A stretch of 64,000 nucleotides of DNA from Trichomonas vaginalis G3 (GCF_026262505.1 NC_067206.1:38763660-38827659), one strand, 5' to 3'. Counted from the first letter of the stretch, positions 10,413 through 22,700 are shown. A program made the numbers and translations. Notes: generated by a model from the letters alone, not told the origin.

Positions 10413-10815
10413 AGTAAGGTAGTAATGAGAGTTAAGATCTGGTTAGTAAGGTAGTAATGAGAGTTAAGATCTGGTTAGTAAGGTAGTAATGAGAGTTAAG
10501 ATCTGGTTAGTAAGGTAGTAATGAGAGTTAAGATCTGGTTAGTAAGGTAGTAATGAGAGTTAAGATCTGGTTAGTAAGGTAGTAATGAGAGTTAAGATCT
10601 GGTTAGTAAGGTAGTAATGAGAGTTAAGATCTGGTTAGTAAGGTAGTAATGAGAGTTAAGATCTGGTTAGTAAGGTAGTAATGAGAGTTAAGATCTGGTT
10701 AGTAAGGTAGTAATGAGAGTTAAGATCTGGTTAGTAAGGTAGTAATGAGAGTTAAGATCTGGTTAGTAAGGTAGTAATGAGAGTTAAGATCTGGTTAGTA
10801 AGGTAGTAATGAGAG
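10413..10815. repeat. 32-bp tandem repeat, ~12.5 copies
   Basis: Nearly perfect head-to-tail units containing GTAGTAATGAGAGTTAAGAT followed by CTGGTTAGTAAG. Degenerate related sequence continues to about 10920. Non-coding minisatellite. Confidence 0.9.
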
Positions 10816-11697
10816 ATCTGCGGAGTAATGATACATCTATGAGTACATAACTAAAACCTGAGTTCTATGAGCGAAATCTGAGAGCTAAAAGCCGAGAGAT
10901 CTAAGGTAAGTAATGAGAGAAGAGAATTTGAAATTTTACAAAATACGTTTACTCATACAAAATAATTCGCATTCTTTTATAACGAATCTCAATGCCAATT
11001 AATACATAAAACAGATTTTAGCAATCAATTGCAAGATTTAGAAAGATTTTATTTATAATCTCAGCCAAATTAACAAATATTTTATTGATTTCGTAAAAAA
11101 TAGCAATAAAACATAAAAATATGACATTCTATTTTTCCAAAAAAAATTTCAAAAATCATTTTTTAACATGAAATTTAGATTTTTTAATTTTTTGGCGGAG
11201 GTTTTTGTGATATGGAAAAATGTTCGTTGCTCAATTATCTCACTATTGGATGGACTTTTATCGAGCGAAATTTTGGTTGTAAAGACAATTCTGATATTGG
11301 TAACATGGTGATAAGAACAAATAGTCAGTTTGCATGGTTTATGATGAGATAATTTCGATTTAAAAAAAAACATAAAAATTGATTTTAATGAGCGATTATA
11401 TTTGAATATGCTCTCCTAATTTGAAGGAACTGGTTAAATCATGAATTGATCATGGAGTGGGGGACAAACTCGCCCATTGTCACTTTTCATTAACCTTAAA
11501 CTTGTAATTTTCATTATTTTTAATTAACCTTATTTCTTTCCCAATTCCTGATTTATTTTATTCACTTACTATTAAAAGTCACATTTTAATAAAATATAAT
11601 AATTTATTTATAGCATTTTTTACTATACTGTAATAAAAAATTAATTATAATAAATTAAATGTTTATTAAATCAAATGTTTTCTTTGCAATAATATTT

Positions 11698-12072
11698 TTA
11701 ATGTTGAGTAAACAATGTTGGATCAAGTGTATCATTTTTCAGACCTTTCTGAACAGCTTCAAGCATACTGATGCATTCGACTTTTTTAAATTGTGTCATT
11801 TCTTCGAAATCTCTTGTGACTTTTTTGATAACTTTAACACTTCTCTCTGAATCCAGACCTTTAATTTGCAACTTAATCAGGAATGAAGGAACAACACTGG
11901 AATATAACTCGATGACAAGTTCATCGAGTCGAAGATTTGGTTGTACACCACTTGTATGTGCCGGATACCATTGTGTCAAATTTTTTCTGAAATTAACTTT
12001 AAAAGTACTAAGTAAGATCATGAGATATAGCAATATATGTTTAAACCAACTTATATTTTGGTTGTACACCAC
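11698..12072 (-). pseudogene. captured or decayed coding fragment in the MULE
   Basis: A minus-strand frame of 124 residues; the part from about 11990 to 11698 looks protein-like (LRLDELVIELYSSVVPSFLI, then a charged helical stretch ending DPTLFTQH). The upstream part runs into the 121-bp repeats and is not convincing. Could be a captured host gene piece or an old transposase end. Family not recognised. Confidence 0.3.
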
Positions 12073-12382
12073 TTGTATGTGCCGGATACCATTGTGTCAA
12101 ATTTTTTCTGAAATTAACTTTAAAAGTACTAAGTAAGATCATGAGATATAGCAATATATGTTTAAACCAACTTATATTTTGGTTGTACACCACTTGTATG
12201 TGCCGGATACCATTGTGTCAAATTTTTTCTGAAATTAACTTTAAAAGTACTAAGTAAGATCATGAGATATAGCAATATATGTTTAAACCAACTTATATTT
12301 TGGTTGTACACCACTTGTATGTGCCGGATACCATTGTGTCAAATTTTTTCTGAAATTAACTTTAAAAGTACTAAGTAAGATC
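11938..12382. repeat. 121-bp tandem repeat, ~4 copies
   Basis: GGTTGTACACCACTTGTATG begins units at about 11939, 12060, 12181 and 12302; copies are virtually identical, the last one incomplete. GGTTGTACA also occurs in the outer element's TIR. Confidence 0.9.
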
Positions 12383-12750
12383 ATTTATTTTTGCATAATA
12401 TAATGCCAATATGGTTTCTTTTGATTTTATTTCATTTATAAGCAAATCAGATTTACCCAAAAACTCCACTCCATAAGCGTTCATTTGCTAAATTAAAAAG
12501 TGACAATGGGCTAGTCTGTCCCTTTCTCATTGATCATGAATAATTTTTTTTCAAAATAACAATTATAATTTCATATTCATTATAAGTTGAAAATATATCA
12601 TAAAGACTTTATGAATGATAAATTCCTAAAAAACAAGTTAGTTTGTTTCTGAAAATAATAATAATAAAAACCAATTTAGACCCAATAATTTTTGGCGGGA
12701 TAATTGAGATGTTACGATTGAATTAAAAAAAAGCGGTAATACATTTTTAC

Positions 12751-13108
12751 AATGATGAAGAGGCTGGCAACCTCTAAGTCAAAGCACTTGTTAATGCAAT
12801 GATGAAGAGGCTGGCAACCTCTGAGTCAAAGCACTTGTTAATGCAATGATGAAGAGGCTGGCAACCTCTGAGTCAAAGCACTTGTTAATGCAATAATGAA
12901 GAGGTTGGCAACCTCTGAGTCAAAGCACTTGTTAATGCAATAATGAATAGGTTGGCAACCTCTGAGTCAAAGCACTTGTTAATGCAATGATGAAGAGGCT
13001 GGCAACCTCTGAGTCAAAGCACTTGTTAATGCAATGATGAAGAGGCTGGCAACCTCTGAGTCAAAGCACTTGTTAATGCAATAATGAAGAGGTTGGCAAC
13101 ATCTGAGT
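12751..13108. repeat. 47-bp tandem repeat, 8 copies
   Basis: Units begin AATGATGAAGAGGCTGGC at 12751, 12798, 12845 and so on. Each contains the small hairpin GAGGTTGGCAACCTC in some versions. Non-coding. Confidence 0.9.
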
Positions 13109-13263
13109 TAAAATACTTTTCCCAGTGTGGGAGTAATTTGAAAAAAAAATTTAGTTCATATATTGAAAAAAACAAAAGTAAAAATTAAAGTTTATAGGTT
13201 GTGTTTTGATGAGCTAATTGTTAAGATATTGTAGTTCTAAAGAAAAATTTGAGTTTCAAGGAA

Positions 13264-13525
13264 GTTTCTCGACAGAGGCAACATTCGATATGAAAGTTTC
13301 CTCTGTCGAGAAACTTCCTCACACCTCAAGAGATGCGAGGAACTTTTGACAGGCAAAGTGCAATATTGATAGGTGATTGCACTTTGCCTGTCACATACAT
13401 CTCGACAGAGGCAACATTCGATATGAAAGTTTCCTCTGTCGAGAAACTTCCTCACACCTCAAGAGATGCGAGGAACTTTTGACAGGCAAAGTGCAATATT
13501 GATAGGTGATTGCACTTTGCCTCTC
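13264..13525. repeat. two 133-bp units, each made of nested hairpins
   Basis: CTCGACAGAGGCAACATTCG starts units at 13268 and 13401. Within each, TTTCTCGACAGAGG pairs with CCTCTGTCGAGAAA, and GGCAAAGTGCAAT pairs with ATTGCACTTTGCC. Confidence 0.8.
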
Positions 13526-13580
13526 CAAACTCTCAAATATGCTTCTCACCATACATCAAACGGGCAAATTTCTCCTTAAA

Positions 13581-15434
13581 TTTCTCTTTATTTGAAAGGT
13601 TTTCAACAAAGCTATACCTTAAAAATCTGTGCTTGTTATATCTGATCATTTGTGTGTTAGGGGAGGTAAATTTATTCCACTAGAGCAAATTTTTTCCGAA
13701 GTTTCTCATTCGATGAGAAACCTCGGAACAACTCTTCAATAGTGTAATGAATTTGTGGTATTTGTCCTGCAAACAGCGAGAGAACTTGTCTGTAATTCGT
13801 TTATGATGAAGTTATCTGGATGTCTCTCAGATGAGGAAGGAAGTCCAGAAAACTTCACCATAAGTTAATACTTGTGTATTTCTATGACTCTCTTCACGTC
13901 AGAGAATGTAAATTTACTCGAATAGGGCAAAGTTCTGCTCAAGTTTCTCATTTGATGAGAAACCTCGGAAGAACTTTGCCCTAAGGTAATGTATATGTGA
14001 TTGTTGGCCCGCAGAGAAACAAGGAATCTGTTTGTATTTCGTTTATGGTGAAGTTCTCGGATGTTCTCTCAAATTATATGGAAAATCAAGAGAACTTCAC
14101 CATAATTTGTTGTAGTTGTGATTCTCTGGCTCTTTGCCGGCCAGAAAACTAGAAAATAGTTTATAGTGGGAGTATGCTCGATGAATACCTACTCACTAAA
14201 AATATACGTTATTTTTTGTTTTCCTATGGGAAAATAGTTTTGATTTTTATACTATCGTATGCTTTGTTATTGCATGAATTGTCTATTTTCTTAATAAAAA
14301 CTCATTTTTCCGTGTGATTCTGAATCAATGCATTCCAAAAAAGCGTTTTCCGCCTTTGAAACGTGAAAACACACATTGCATGAAGAATCAGAGAAGATTT
14401 TCTAACTCGAAGAATTCCAAAAAAAACCAATTATAGTTTTTTTATCGTGAAAAATTTACTTTTTAACTACGAAATTTTTAAAACGCGATTTTTTTGGAGA
14501 TTTTTAGAAAATTCAAATATGATAGACATGTGTTATTTTATGTGCTCTATGAGTTTATCAGCTTAATTTGGAGTTATTATCAAATTTCAAAAGTCTAAAA
14601 AATTGAAAGATAGAAAATCTTCTCTGATTCTTCATGCAATGTGTGTTTTCACGTTTCAAAGGCGGAAAACGCTTTTTTGGAATGCATTGATTCAGAATCA
14701 CACGGAAAAATGAGTTTTTATTAAGAAAATAGACAATTCATGCAATAACAAAGCATACGATAGTATAAAAATCAAAACTATTTTCCCATAGGAAAACAAA
14801 AAATAACGTATATTTTTAGTGAGTAGGTATTCATCGAGCATACTCCCACTATAAACTATTTTCTAGTTTTCTGGCCGGCAAAGAGCCAGAGAATCACAAC
14901 TACAACAAATTATGGTGAAATTCTCTTGATTTTCCATATAATTTGAGAGAACATCCGAGAACTTCACCATAAACGAAATACAAACAGATTCCTTGTTTCT
15001 CTGCGGGCCAACAATCACATATACATTACCTTAGGGCAAAGTTCTTCCGAGGTTTCTCATCAAATGAGAAACTTGAGCAGAACTTTGCCCTATTCGAGTA
15101 AATTTACATTCTCTGACGTGAAGAGAGTCATAGAAATACACAAGTATTAACTTATGGTGAAGTTTTCTGGACTTCCTTCCTCATCTGAGAGACATCCAGA
15201 TAACTTCATCATAAACGAATTACAGACAAGTTCTCTCGCTGTTTGCAGGACAAATACCACAAATTCATTACACTATTGAAGAGTTGTTCCGAGGTTTCTC
15301 ATCGAATGAGAAACTTCGGAAAAAATTTGCTCTAGTGGAATAAATTTACCTCCCCTAACACACAAATGATCAGATATAACAAGCACAGATTTTTAAGGTA
15401 TAGCTTTGTTGAAAACCTTTCAAATAAAGAGAAA
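13581..15434. repeat. giant palindrome, 824-bp arms, 206-bp centre
   Basis: 13581-14404 and 14611-15434 are reverse complements of equal length with only scattered mismatches (for example near 14092 against 14917). Each arm is itself a ladder of ~60-bp hairpins spaced about 120 bp apart, with stems such as GGGCAAAGTTCT/AGAACTTTGCCC and TGGTGAAGTTCTC/GAGAACTTCACCA. The centre is AT-rich and unique. No coding capacity. An unbroken copy in a genome assembly suggests recent origin or active homogenisation. Confidence 0.9.
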
Positions 15435-15499
15435 GTTAGGAAAAACTCTACCTTATAAGATCAACTATAGAATTCATAGCTCTTTGAATACTAGGAAAC

Positions 15500-15560
15500 A
15501 TTAATGCAGTAGTTTAAGGCAAAGTTTTTCCGAGATCTACGAAGGATAGAGAGATCTCGG
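15500..15560. repeat. isolated hairpin of the same ladder family
   Basis: GGCAAAGTTTTTCCGAGATCT near 15519 pairs with AGATCTCGGAAGAACTTTGC near 15550, resembling the hairpins in the palindrome arms. Confidence 0.5.
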
Positions 15561-16017
15561 AAGAACTTTGCTCTGCACAAGTAATTTCAGAATCTATGGT
15601 CCTCTAAGGACCAGAGGACGGTAATGTAAAAGAATGATGTCAATAGCAGATAAATAATAGCCTTAGAAGTTCAATACGTGCACAGTTTGACTACATTGCC
15701 CTAGTAGTTAGACTGTACAGGTATTGTACTTCTGGCCTAAAAAATCCTCATTGAAGACAATAGGTAGAAACTCAAATTGTTGATAAATATCCCAAAATAT
15801 CATAAGAGAGCCCATTATTGTTACCTGGCTCCTTCCTGGCTTTCAAAGTCTGTAAACGAGAAGTCTTGGCTCTTGTGGTAATTGCTTCCAAGAGGTTTAC
15901 TCAATTCGAGTAAAACTATAAACCCTGTAACTGACATGTACTTCCTTGAATGGGCATTAAAAGTAATTTAACCTAACGAATAGTAACATGACCACTATTT
16001 TGATGACTAAGAAATGT

Positions 16018-16215
16018 AATTCATCAAATTGGCAGTTCGATGAATGATACCATGCAATCAACAACTGGTTTGTTACAATTTGGCTTGATTCATCAAATTG
16101 GCGGTTTGATGAACCGAATATTGTAATCCAGACTAGGTCAGTTACAATTTGGCTTGATTCATCAAATTGGCGGTTTGATGAACCGAATATTGTAATCCAG
16201 ACTAGGTCAGTTGCT
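16018..16215. repeat. 69-bp tandem repeat, 3 copies
   Basis: Units centred on TTCATCAAATTGGC/GGTTTGATGAA start near 16018, 16087 and 16156; the first is diverged. Each contains a hairpin formed by TTCATCAAA and TTTGATGAA. Confidence 0.85.
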
Positions 16216-17052
16216 TGTTGGTCATAGATAATAATGACACCTTTCTGTTTTTGTTAAACATCTCAATTATCCCGCCAAAAATTATTGGGTCTAAATTGGT
16301 TTTTATTATTATTATTTTCAGAAACAAACTAACTTGTTTTTTAGGAATTTATCATTCATAAAGTCTTTATGATATATTTTCAACTTATAATGAATATGAA
16401 ATTATAATTGTTATTTTGAAAAAAAATTATTCATGATCAATTCATGATTTAACCAGTTCCTTCAAATTAGGAGAGCATATTCAAATATAATCGCTCATTA
16501 AAATCAATTTTTATGTTTTTTTTTAAATCGAAATTATCTCATCATAAACCATGCAAACTGACTATTTGTTCTTATCACCATGTTACCAATATCAGAATTG
16601 TCTTTACAACCAAAATTTCGCTCGATAAAAGTCCATCCAATAGTGAGATAATTGAGCAACGAACATTTTTCCATATCACAAAAAACCTCCCCTAATTTTT
16701 TTTTGGAATTTTCAACCATGTTAAAAGTCGGGATCTACAAATGTATTCTCTTTGACATAGGATAAAAACATCCTTTCTTATAATTTCATTGTAAAATAAA
16801 ATTTTCTTAAATTTATTGAATCCAAACTCAACTTTGCAACATTTTATTATCATAAAAACTAAGAAACATCAGGTAAACTTCAATTTGGAGAGCTTAAAAT
16901 CATATCTAAATTGAAAAATAAGGGGAAAAAATTGTAAAAAAAATCTCATTAGATGGGGCAAAAAGTGACTTTTTTAATGTGTTTTTTTAAAAAATCGTGC
17001 CAGCTGGCCAAAAAAGGTGTGCCAGCAGGCGTGCCAGTTTGTACAACCCTAA

Positions 17053-17885
17053 TTATGCCTTAAAAATCCAAATATAAAAAATCGTAAATAAAAAATATAT
17101 TTTTTATTTTTATTTTGTAAATAATCCGTTTACTAAATGGGACTGTATCATGAAAGTAACAAAAATCATTATTTAACAAGATTCAAAACTGGTGCAACGA
17201 AATGCACATTGATTTTGTAGTGTAACAAAGAGAGATTTATTGTAAAAAGTACAAAATAGTATATTTATTATCGTGATTAGCGTAGAAATGTATGAGTTTG
17301 GGACGGATTTCTGGTGCATTCATAACTAAAGTGATACATTGTCTGGAGCAAGTTCAGATCTTTAACTTATGGCTTGTTTGGTGCTAACTCACCCAATTTA
17401 AGTGCACTAGAGGGGATTTTGTCTGTAATGAGCATGCACCTTGAGTTGTTGCTTGGTCCGTGTACGAAAGATAGTAATTTAATACTATACTCGATTAAAT
17501 GTGAATTTCTAATTTTGAATTTGCGTTTTTTCCTGAAAATAGTTACAATATATGAAAGAGTTGGCAAAACTAGAGGACACGTCTTTAAGGGTTTGGCTCG
17601 TGCTTCATGTTAATATGCCGAAACTAAAATAAACGTATATTGGGGGTCGAAAATTGAGAGCTCATATCTTTAAGTGCTACTTTTGAAATATAAGAAGGTG
17701 CATTATAACTTCTGTCATTAAGAAATAATGCTTTACTTGTATAGCAAAGTACATTTTTGAATGAGAATCAACAGAAAATGATATTGAGCAATGAATTTTG
17801 ATAACTCAGTGCATTGCTCAGAATGTATGTATAATATAATATTTATATAGAACAAAATGCAAGCATATTGAACAAAATCAATGTG
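17053..17885. other. host flank between the composite element and the Maverick
   Basis: About 830 bp with overlapping short open frames on both strands near 17370-17610 and no protein-like pattern. No gene supported. Confidence 0.4.
17880..17885. repeat. target-site duplication AATGTG, left of M1
   Basis: Identical to 37770-37775 directly after the right TIR of M1. Confidence 0.9.
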
Positions 17886-18597
17886 AGTAGTATATGTGGA
17901 AGGGTTGTGTGACTTTTTTTGTAAACGTAAGAATTCATACAATATCGAGCGATTTTGTATCATTTTTTTTAACATATGAAGTAAAAAATGTATGATTCTT
18001 ACGGTTTTTATTCTTACGTTTTTGAATAAATCAAGATTTAAAAAATTTTCAAAATTGTAAGACATTTACACTCAGCCCAAACATAATGAAATAAATCATT
18101 AAAAAATTAACATTAATTTTAAAATAATTTATTTTTTATCTTTTATAAAAGAAGCTATATATAGATGATGTCAGATATTCCGCGATTAATTAAACATTGT
18201 TTAAATCCTGAATGGAATCAATGGAGTCATAATCAAAGACCTCATAAACGAGTAAAAGAAATTAGAAATAATTATTTTCATGAATAAAAGATTCACTACC
18301 ATAATGAAATAAAAAATGAAAAAATAAAAAAATTTTTAAAAAATAAACTTCTTACGAAAAATTAAACGCAAGACTATCAAAAGATAGAGTTGAAAGAGTA
18401 ATGGTAATGATGAAGAAGAATTTGATGAGTTCAACATAGAACTTTAAGAAACTAATGATTATTTGAATTTATGAAATCAATTATCTGATTTACTCTTTCT
18501 TCAATCTCTTCTATTCGTTTTGTTAAATCATCTATTTTCATTAATGAGGTGATTCTTGATTGAGGAATAGATTTCAAACTAACCACCCCCTTTATTT
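17886..18597 (+). repeat. M1 left terminal inverted repeat (~0.7 kb)
   Basis: Matches 37066-37769 inverted, with a few indels. It carries a 40-residue open frame and, on the minus strand, a fragment of the last gene of the element (IDDLTKRIEEIEERVNQIID, 18452-18594). ATTCTTAC words recur in the outer ~150 bp. Confidence 0.85.
18165..18287 (+). CDS. small TIR-encoded protein, 40 residues
   Basis: Opens at ATG ATG after CTATATATAG and ends at TAA. The last 12 residues, RVKEIRNNYFHE, are the same as the C-terminus of the 126-residue protein at the left end of M2 and M3, so the frames are related or recombined. Too short to assign a role; may simply be a fragment. Confidence 0.35.
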   Translation: MMSDIPRLIKHCLNPEWNQWSHNQRPHKRVKEIRNNYFHE

Positions 18598-18626
18598 TTG
18601 AATAATTTATTTTTATTTTGTATGAA

Positions 18627-19732
18627 ATGAGCGTCAAAACTAACAACGTTAAAAAATTAGGATTCACAAACGAGGAAATAAAGGATATATTAGATGAGAT
18701 GTGTTATGAAGTTAGTAAATATTATTTAAGAAATTGTCAAAAATTTGCCGAGTTATTAAATGATTTAGATTATGATGGAAAAATGAATAAAGATGATGTT
18801 ATAAATTTCTTATATCCCACATCTGAAGAAGAAAAACCTAAAGAACCTGATGTTTTCCCTGAATATTATGAAGAACGGATTAAAGATGATGATGAATACA
18901 ATGAAATTGAAAAACTGGAAAAATAAGAGATGAAATAGATGAAAAATTAAGGAATTAAGAGAAGTTGAAAAATATAATGAAAATGAAGTAGAGGGTTTAA
19001 TGAATATCCCAGCTTCAGAATCAGCAGTTCAGAAATCTCATGAAGAAAGATATAAAAATTATGTCTCAGAATCAACACAAAATTTATTAGATGGCGAAAT
19101 AGATAAAACACTTTCAGAAGAAGGTACTAAATTTATTCGTAAACATAAGTTACAATTTATTGATAATGAAAAATACCCTTGTATCTTACTTCACCCCCTC
19201 TCGATTCTGAGAAATTCAAAAAAGCTCTTAAAAATGTGACATATGCAACTAATACGATTAAGAAAGAAGATCATGATATTTACACAAATTATTATTTAAA
19301 TAAATGCACGGGTTTGATAAAGTTTTTGATTTATTAGATAAAATATCAAAAGAAACCATTGGAACATATAAAATTTTGTGTGATTGTGGTTTCATTATTG
19401 AAGATACTAATAATGTTTCATATGAAAGAACAGCACCGAAGGAAGACGAAGTTGAAAGGTCTATACCATTCGTTATTAAGAATATAAAAGATATGAAAAC
19501 TTATAAACATTATATTTATTCATTTATTTCAGAAAAAATGGAAGCAACCCATAAAACATCTTCTCATCATTTTATAGCTATTCATACATTCCTTTTCAAA
19601 GTTGTGAAATTAAATAAGACAGGAATTAGATTTAATGTATCAGGGTACGCATTCTTGAGTAAATTAAAATGTATTCGTCACGTCGCAGATGATAAAAATT
19701 TATGTGTTCTTAATTCATTTTATGGGCTTTAA
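18627..19732 (+). pseudogene. polymerase-partner gene (Cys-loop protein), M1 copy, frameshifted
   Basis: Homologous to the intact 369-residue gene at 38716 in M2, with single-base losses near 18923, 18942, 19193 and 19314. ATG 18627 is chosen over the in-frame TTG at 18618 because TTTATTTTGTATGAA abuts it as before other genes of the element. Its C-terminus carries DDKNLCVLNSFYG, discussed at 38716. It ends 49 bases before PolB. Confidence 0.6.
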
Positions 19733-19781
19733 AAATAAACTTTATTTTAATTTATTTTTTTAATTTTTTATTCTTACATAA

Positions 19782-22700
19782 ATGAACAAAAACGGAACCG
19801 CTAAAATGAATGATAATCAAATTAGAGCAGAAGGTAGAAGGTTATTTAAACGCTTCTATAACATTCCTGATGGTGTTAATCCTAAAACTCGTAGAAGTTA
19901 TTTAAATGAAGCAATAGATTCATATGAAGGGTTTGACATTTCATCAGAAAGTGAGAGATTAGCGAGAATGTTAAATGTTAATATTGATTTCTATTATTGT
20001 GATCCTCAACCAGAAGACGTGGACATAAATAAGGTAGACTTTCCATTAGTGGAATCAATAATGATAGATCCAGAATTTGAAACAGTAAATATTTTATTAA
20101 CACAGAGTCCATGTGGAAAACTTCACGCTGACAGAATAACAGACGTTGAAGCACTCACTGGCTATAAAGTTTGTCCATTTTGTAAAGAAGAAGTTTATTC
20201 TATCCGTGATGATCCAGAAAGGAAAAACCAAAGAAGATTTTTAAAGCATTGTGAGAAATGTAAAGAAAATAATGGAAGATTAATTCAAGACGTTCAATTG
20301 CAAAAGACACAGCAACCATATGCACCACATATTACGAAACAGAAGATATATCAGTGGTTATTAGCTCACAATTTGCAGAAATATTATAAACCGACAAGAT
20401 ATTATATTACTTTTGACTTCGAAACATTAGAGACTAAAGAAGAATTACAACTTTCTGAGTGTGCAACTTTGAATGCTTACTTAAAACCATTCATGGTATC
20501 ATCAACGGTTAAATTAAACGATAAAACATATACGAGGAATTTTTGCTTAACTTCGAGTGATTCTTTTATTTCTGATTGGATTGAGTTTTTATTTTCAACC
20601 TGTTCATTAGTTGTTGAATCAAATATGAGTCAATACAATGAATTATTGAAGTCGCAAACGGCGGGGACTTTGTCTCATACATTAAATGAAAAACAGAAGG
20701 AAGCATTTAAAGAACTTCTAGATGAGGAATTCAATAAAGTGAATATCATAGGTTTTAATTCGGGAAAGTTTGATTTAAATTTAATTCTTCCTGATTTAAA
20801 CACTGCAAAATGGAAAATAAAATCAATGCTGGGTTCATCTTCACAATTTAAGCAAATCATTGTAAAGAAAACAAACGTTCCATATGAATTGAGATTTATT
20901 GACATCAGAAATTATATAGCGGGCGGGACATTAGACCAATTCACTCAAGATTTCGGAAACAATAAATCACGTGTTAAATCCTTTTTCCCTTATCAATTCA
21001 TCACATGGGAAAATTACGAAGAAGAATTATATAAAGAGGAACCATTCACGAAAGATTCATTTTATTCAGCATTAACTCAAGAAACTATATCAGATAGTGA
21101 TTATCAAATATATCTCAATGATGCTAAAAATTTTAAGAATAGATTAGAATATTTTATTCATTATTGCAATAAAGATGTTGAAATTATGATTGACCCAATT
21201 GATAAAATTATTGAAGAAACATTTGTTTATAAAATTGATATGCTTCATAATCTTTCTTTATCATCGAATGCTTCAATGATTCGTTACGCTTTAGCATATA
21301 AAGACTTTAATCCTAATGAAAAATATCCTGAGGAAGAGATAGAATCAAGTTTTGAATTAACGAAAAAGTATTGGAAATATAAAATTGAATCATATAAGAA
21401 ACAAGATGAAAAAGCAGAAAGGGATACTAAAAATAATGTTTCAATGGATGATTTTCAATACTATCACGATTTAATCCTTTCATCTAAATGCAAAATGTGT
21501 GGTAAAGCGTTTACATATGCAAATAAACCAACATTGGATAGAATCGATAATGAAAAACCACATACCAAAGAAAATTGTCAGTTAATGTGTTGTTATTGCA
21601 ATGTCGTAAAATCAAATAAAGATGAAGATGTTCAACGTTTAAGAATCAATTTAAGAAATTATGCATTAAAAAATAATTTACCAATGACTTTAGATTCAGT
21701 TGAAGCTTATCACATTCTCCGTAATGGAATTACTGGTGGTTTATCAAATGTTCAACATAGAGTAAATCTTAAAGGAATCACGCACATTAATAAACTTTCA
21801 TATAGTCCAGAAACTAAAACTGTATCAAATGAGGACACCACCAACATTATGACTCATTTCGTTGGTGTTGACTTTAATTCATTATATCCTTCATCATTTT
21901 CATCTAATCCTCATGATTTCATTCAATATACTGACCATAAAATGTATATGCCGGGAAGATTGAATGGTGTTATCATTTGTGATACAGCAATAAAGAAAGC
22001 AAAAGCACTGGGAATAATTAAGAAGAAAAATACTTTATTCGTTGCTGAAGTAAAGGGTCACATTGATGAAAAATACATTAATGATTACATAAACTTTTTA
22101 CCGATAATAAGAAACTTAGATATTATCACAGATGAAAAAACAATTGGCAGTTTTATGTATAATTACATGAAATCAAACAATTTACCAGTTGACCAGAAAC
22201 AGAGGAAATTAACTCAGTTAGCATCAACACACAACCAATATCAACCATTTTCTTCTTATTATCTATGGTATCTAATCGACAGGTTTAATTTTATCATTGA
22301 TGATATTCAATCAATTTTAACATTTACAAAAAACACTTGTTTTAATGAATTTGCGAACGAATTTATGAACGAAAGACAAAAGGCTGAATTAGAAGGAAAT
22401 AAAGGAAAAAGTTTATTTTGTAAGATTTCGCTTAATGGATCATATGGTTACGATGCAATGAATACACAAAATTACGCAAAGACTAAAATAATGAATGCAC
22501 AGAAGGCACGCGTTGCATGTATGTCAAATAAGTTTAAAAACATAAGAGAAATAGGTGAAGATACATATCAAGTGATGCTCAAAGATAGATTTTATAGATG
22601 TGATACATGTTTACAAAAGGCATTTTTTACTTTAGATAATGCTAAATACTGGTATTTAGTTTTCATTTATGATTTTATGTATAAATGCATGAATCTTAAT

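Larger units (their letters stand above)
11454..12528. mobile_element. Mutator-like (MULE) non-autonomous insertion
   Basis: Ends GGAGTGGGGGACAAACTCG/CCCATTGTCAC and, inverted, GTGACAATGGG/CTAGTCTGTCCCTTTCTC. It is flanked by a perfect 9-bp duplication, ATTGATCAT, at 11445-11453 and 12529-12537. The uninterrupted right foldback arm shows the single-copy target, which proves insertion. Nine-base duplications with ~30-bp TIRs are typical of Mutator-like elements, abundant in trichomonads. It carries a coding-like fragment and four 121-bp repeats but no transposase. Confidence 0.8.
11181..16700. repeat. foldback structure with ~445-bp inverted arms
   Basis: Left arm 11181-11453 plus 12538-12712 (split by the MULE-like insertion) is the reverse complement of the right arm 16257-16700. 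The inner arm boundary is TTTTTGGCGGGATAATTGAG and its complement. The interior (12713-16256) holds the 47-bp repeat, hairpin arrays, giant palindrome and 69-bp repeat. Likely a foldback transposon nested in the larger element. Confidence 0.75.
9641..17052. mobile_element. ~7.4-kb non-autonomous composite element with 22-bp TIRs
   Basis: TTAGGGTTGTACAAACTGG plus CAC at 9641-9662 recurs as a perfect inverted repeat at 17031-17052. Both ends continue into GC-rich sequence with GTGCCAGC and GGCCAAAA words. If the outer TTA/TAA is excluded, a TA dinucleotide duplication flanks the element, as in Tc1/mariner insertions; the TTAGG..TTG..ACAAA pattern also resembles mariner-type ends. No transposase is present. 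The interior is almost entirely tandem and inverted repeats, with a MULE-like insertion nested inside. Confidence 0.55.

Noticed and set aside
10413-10815. CRISPR-like 32-bp repeats
   Set aside because: Head-to-tail minisatellite without spacers.
11771-12136. Plus-strand frame in the MULE
   Set aside because: Runs through the 121-bp repeats and opposes a more protein-like minus frame.
17367-17613. Paired short frames on both strands before M1
   Set aside because: Neither shows a start context, codon bias or recognisable pattern.
21488-21620. Intein in the polymerase
   Set aside because: The HNH pattern is not bordered by the Cys/Ser start and His-Asn end of an intein and does not sit in a usual PolB intein site (motifs A-C).
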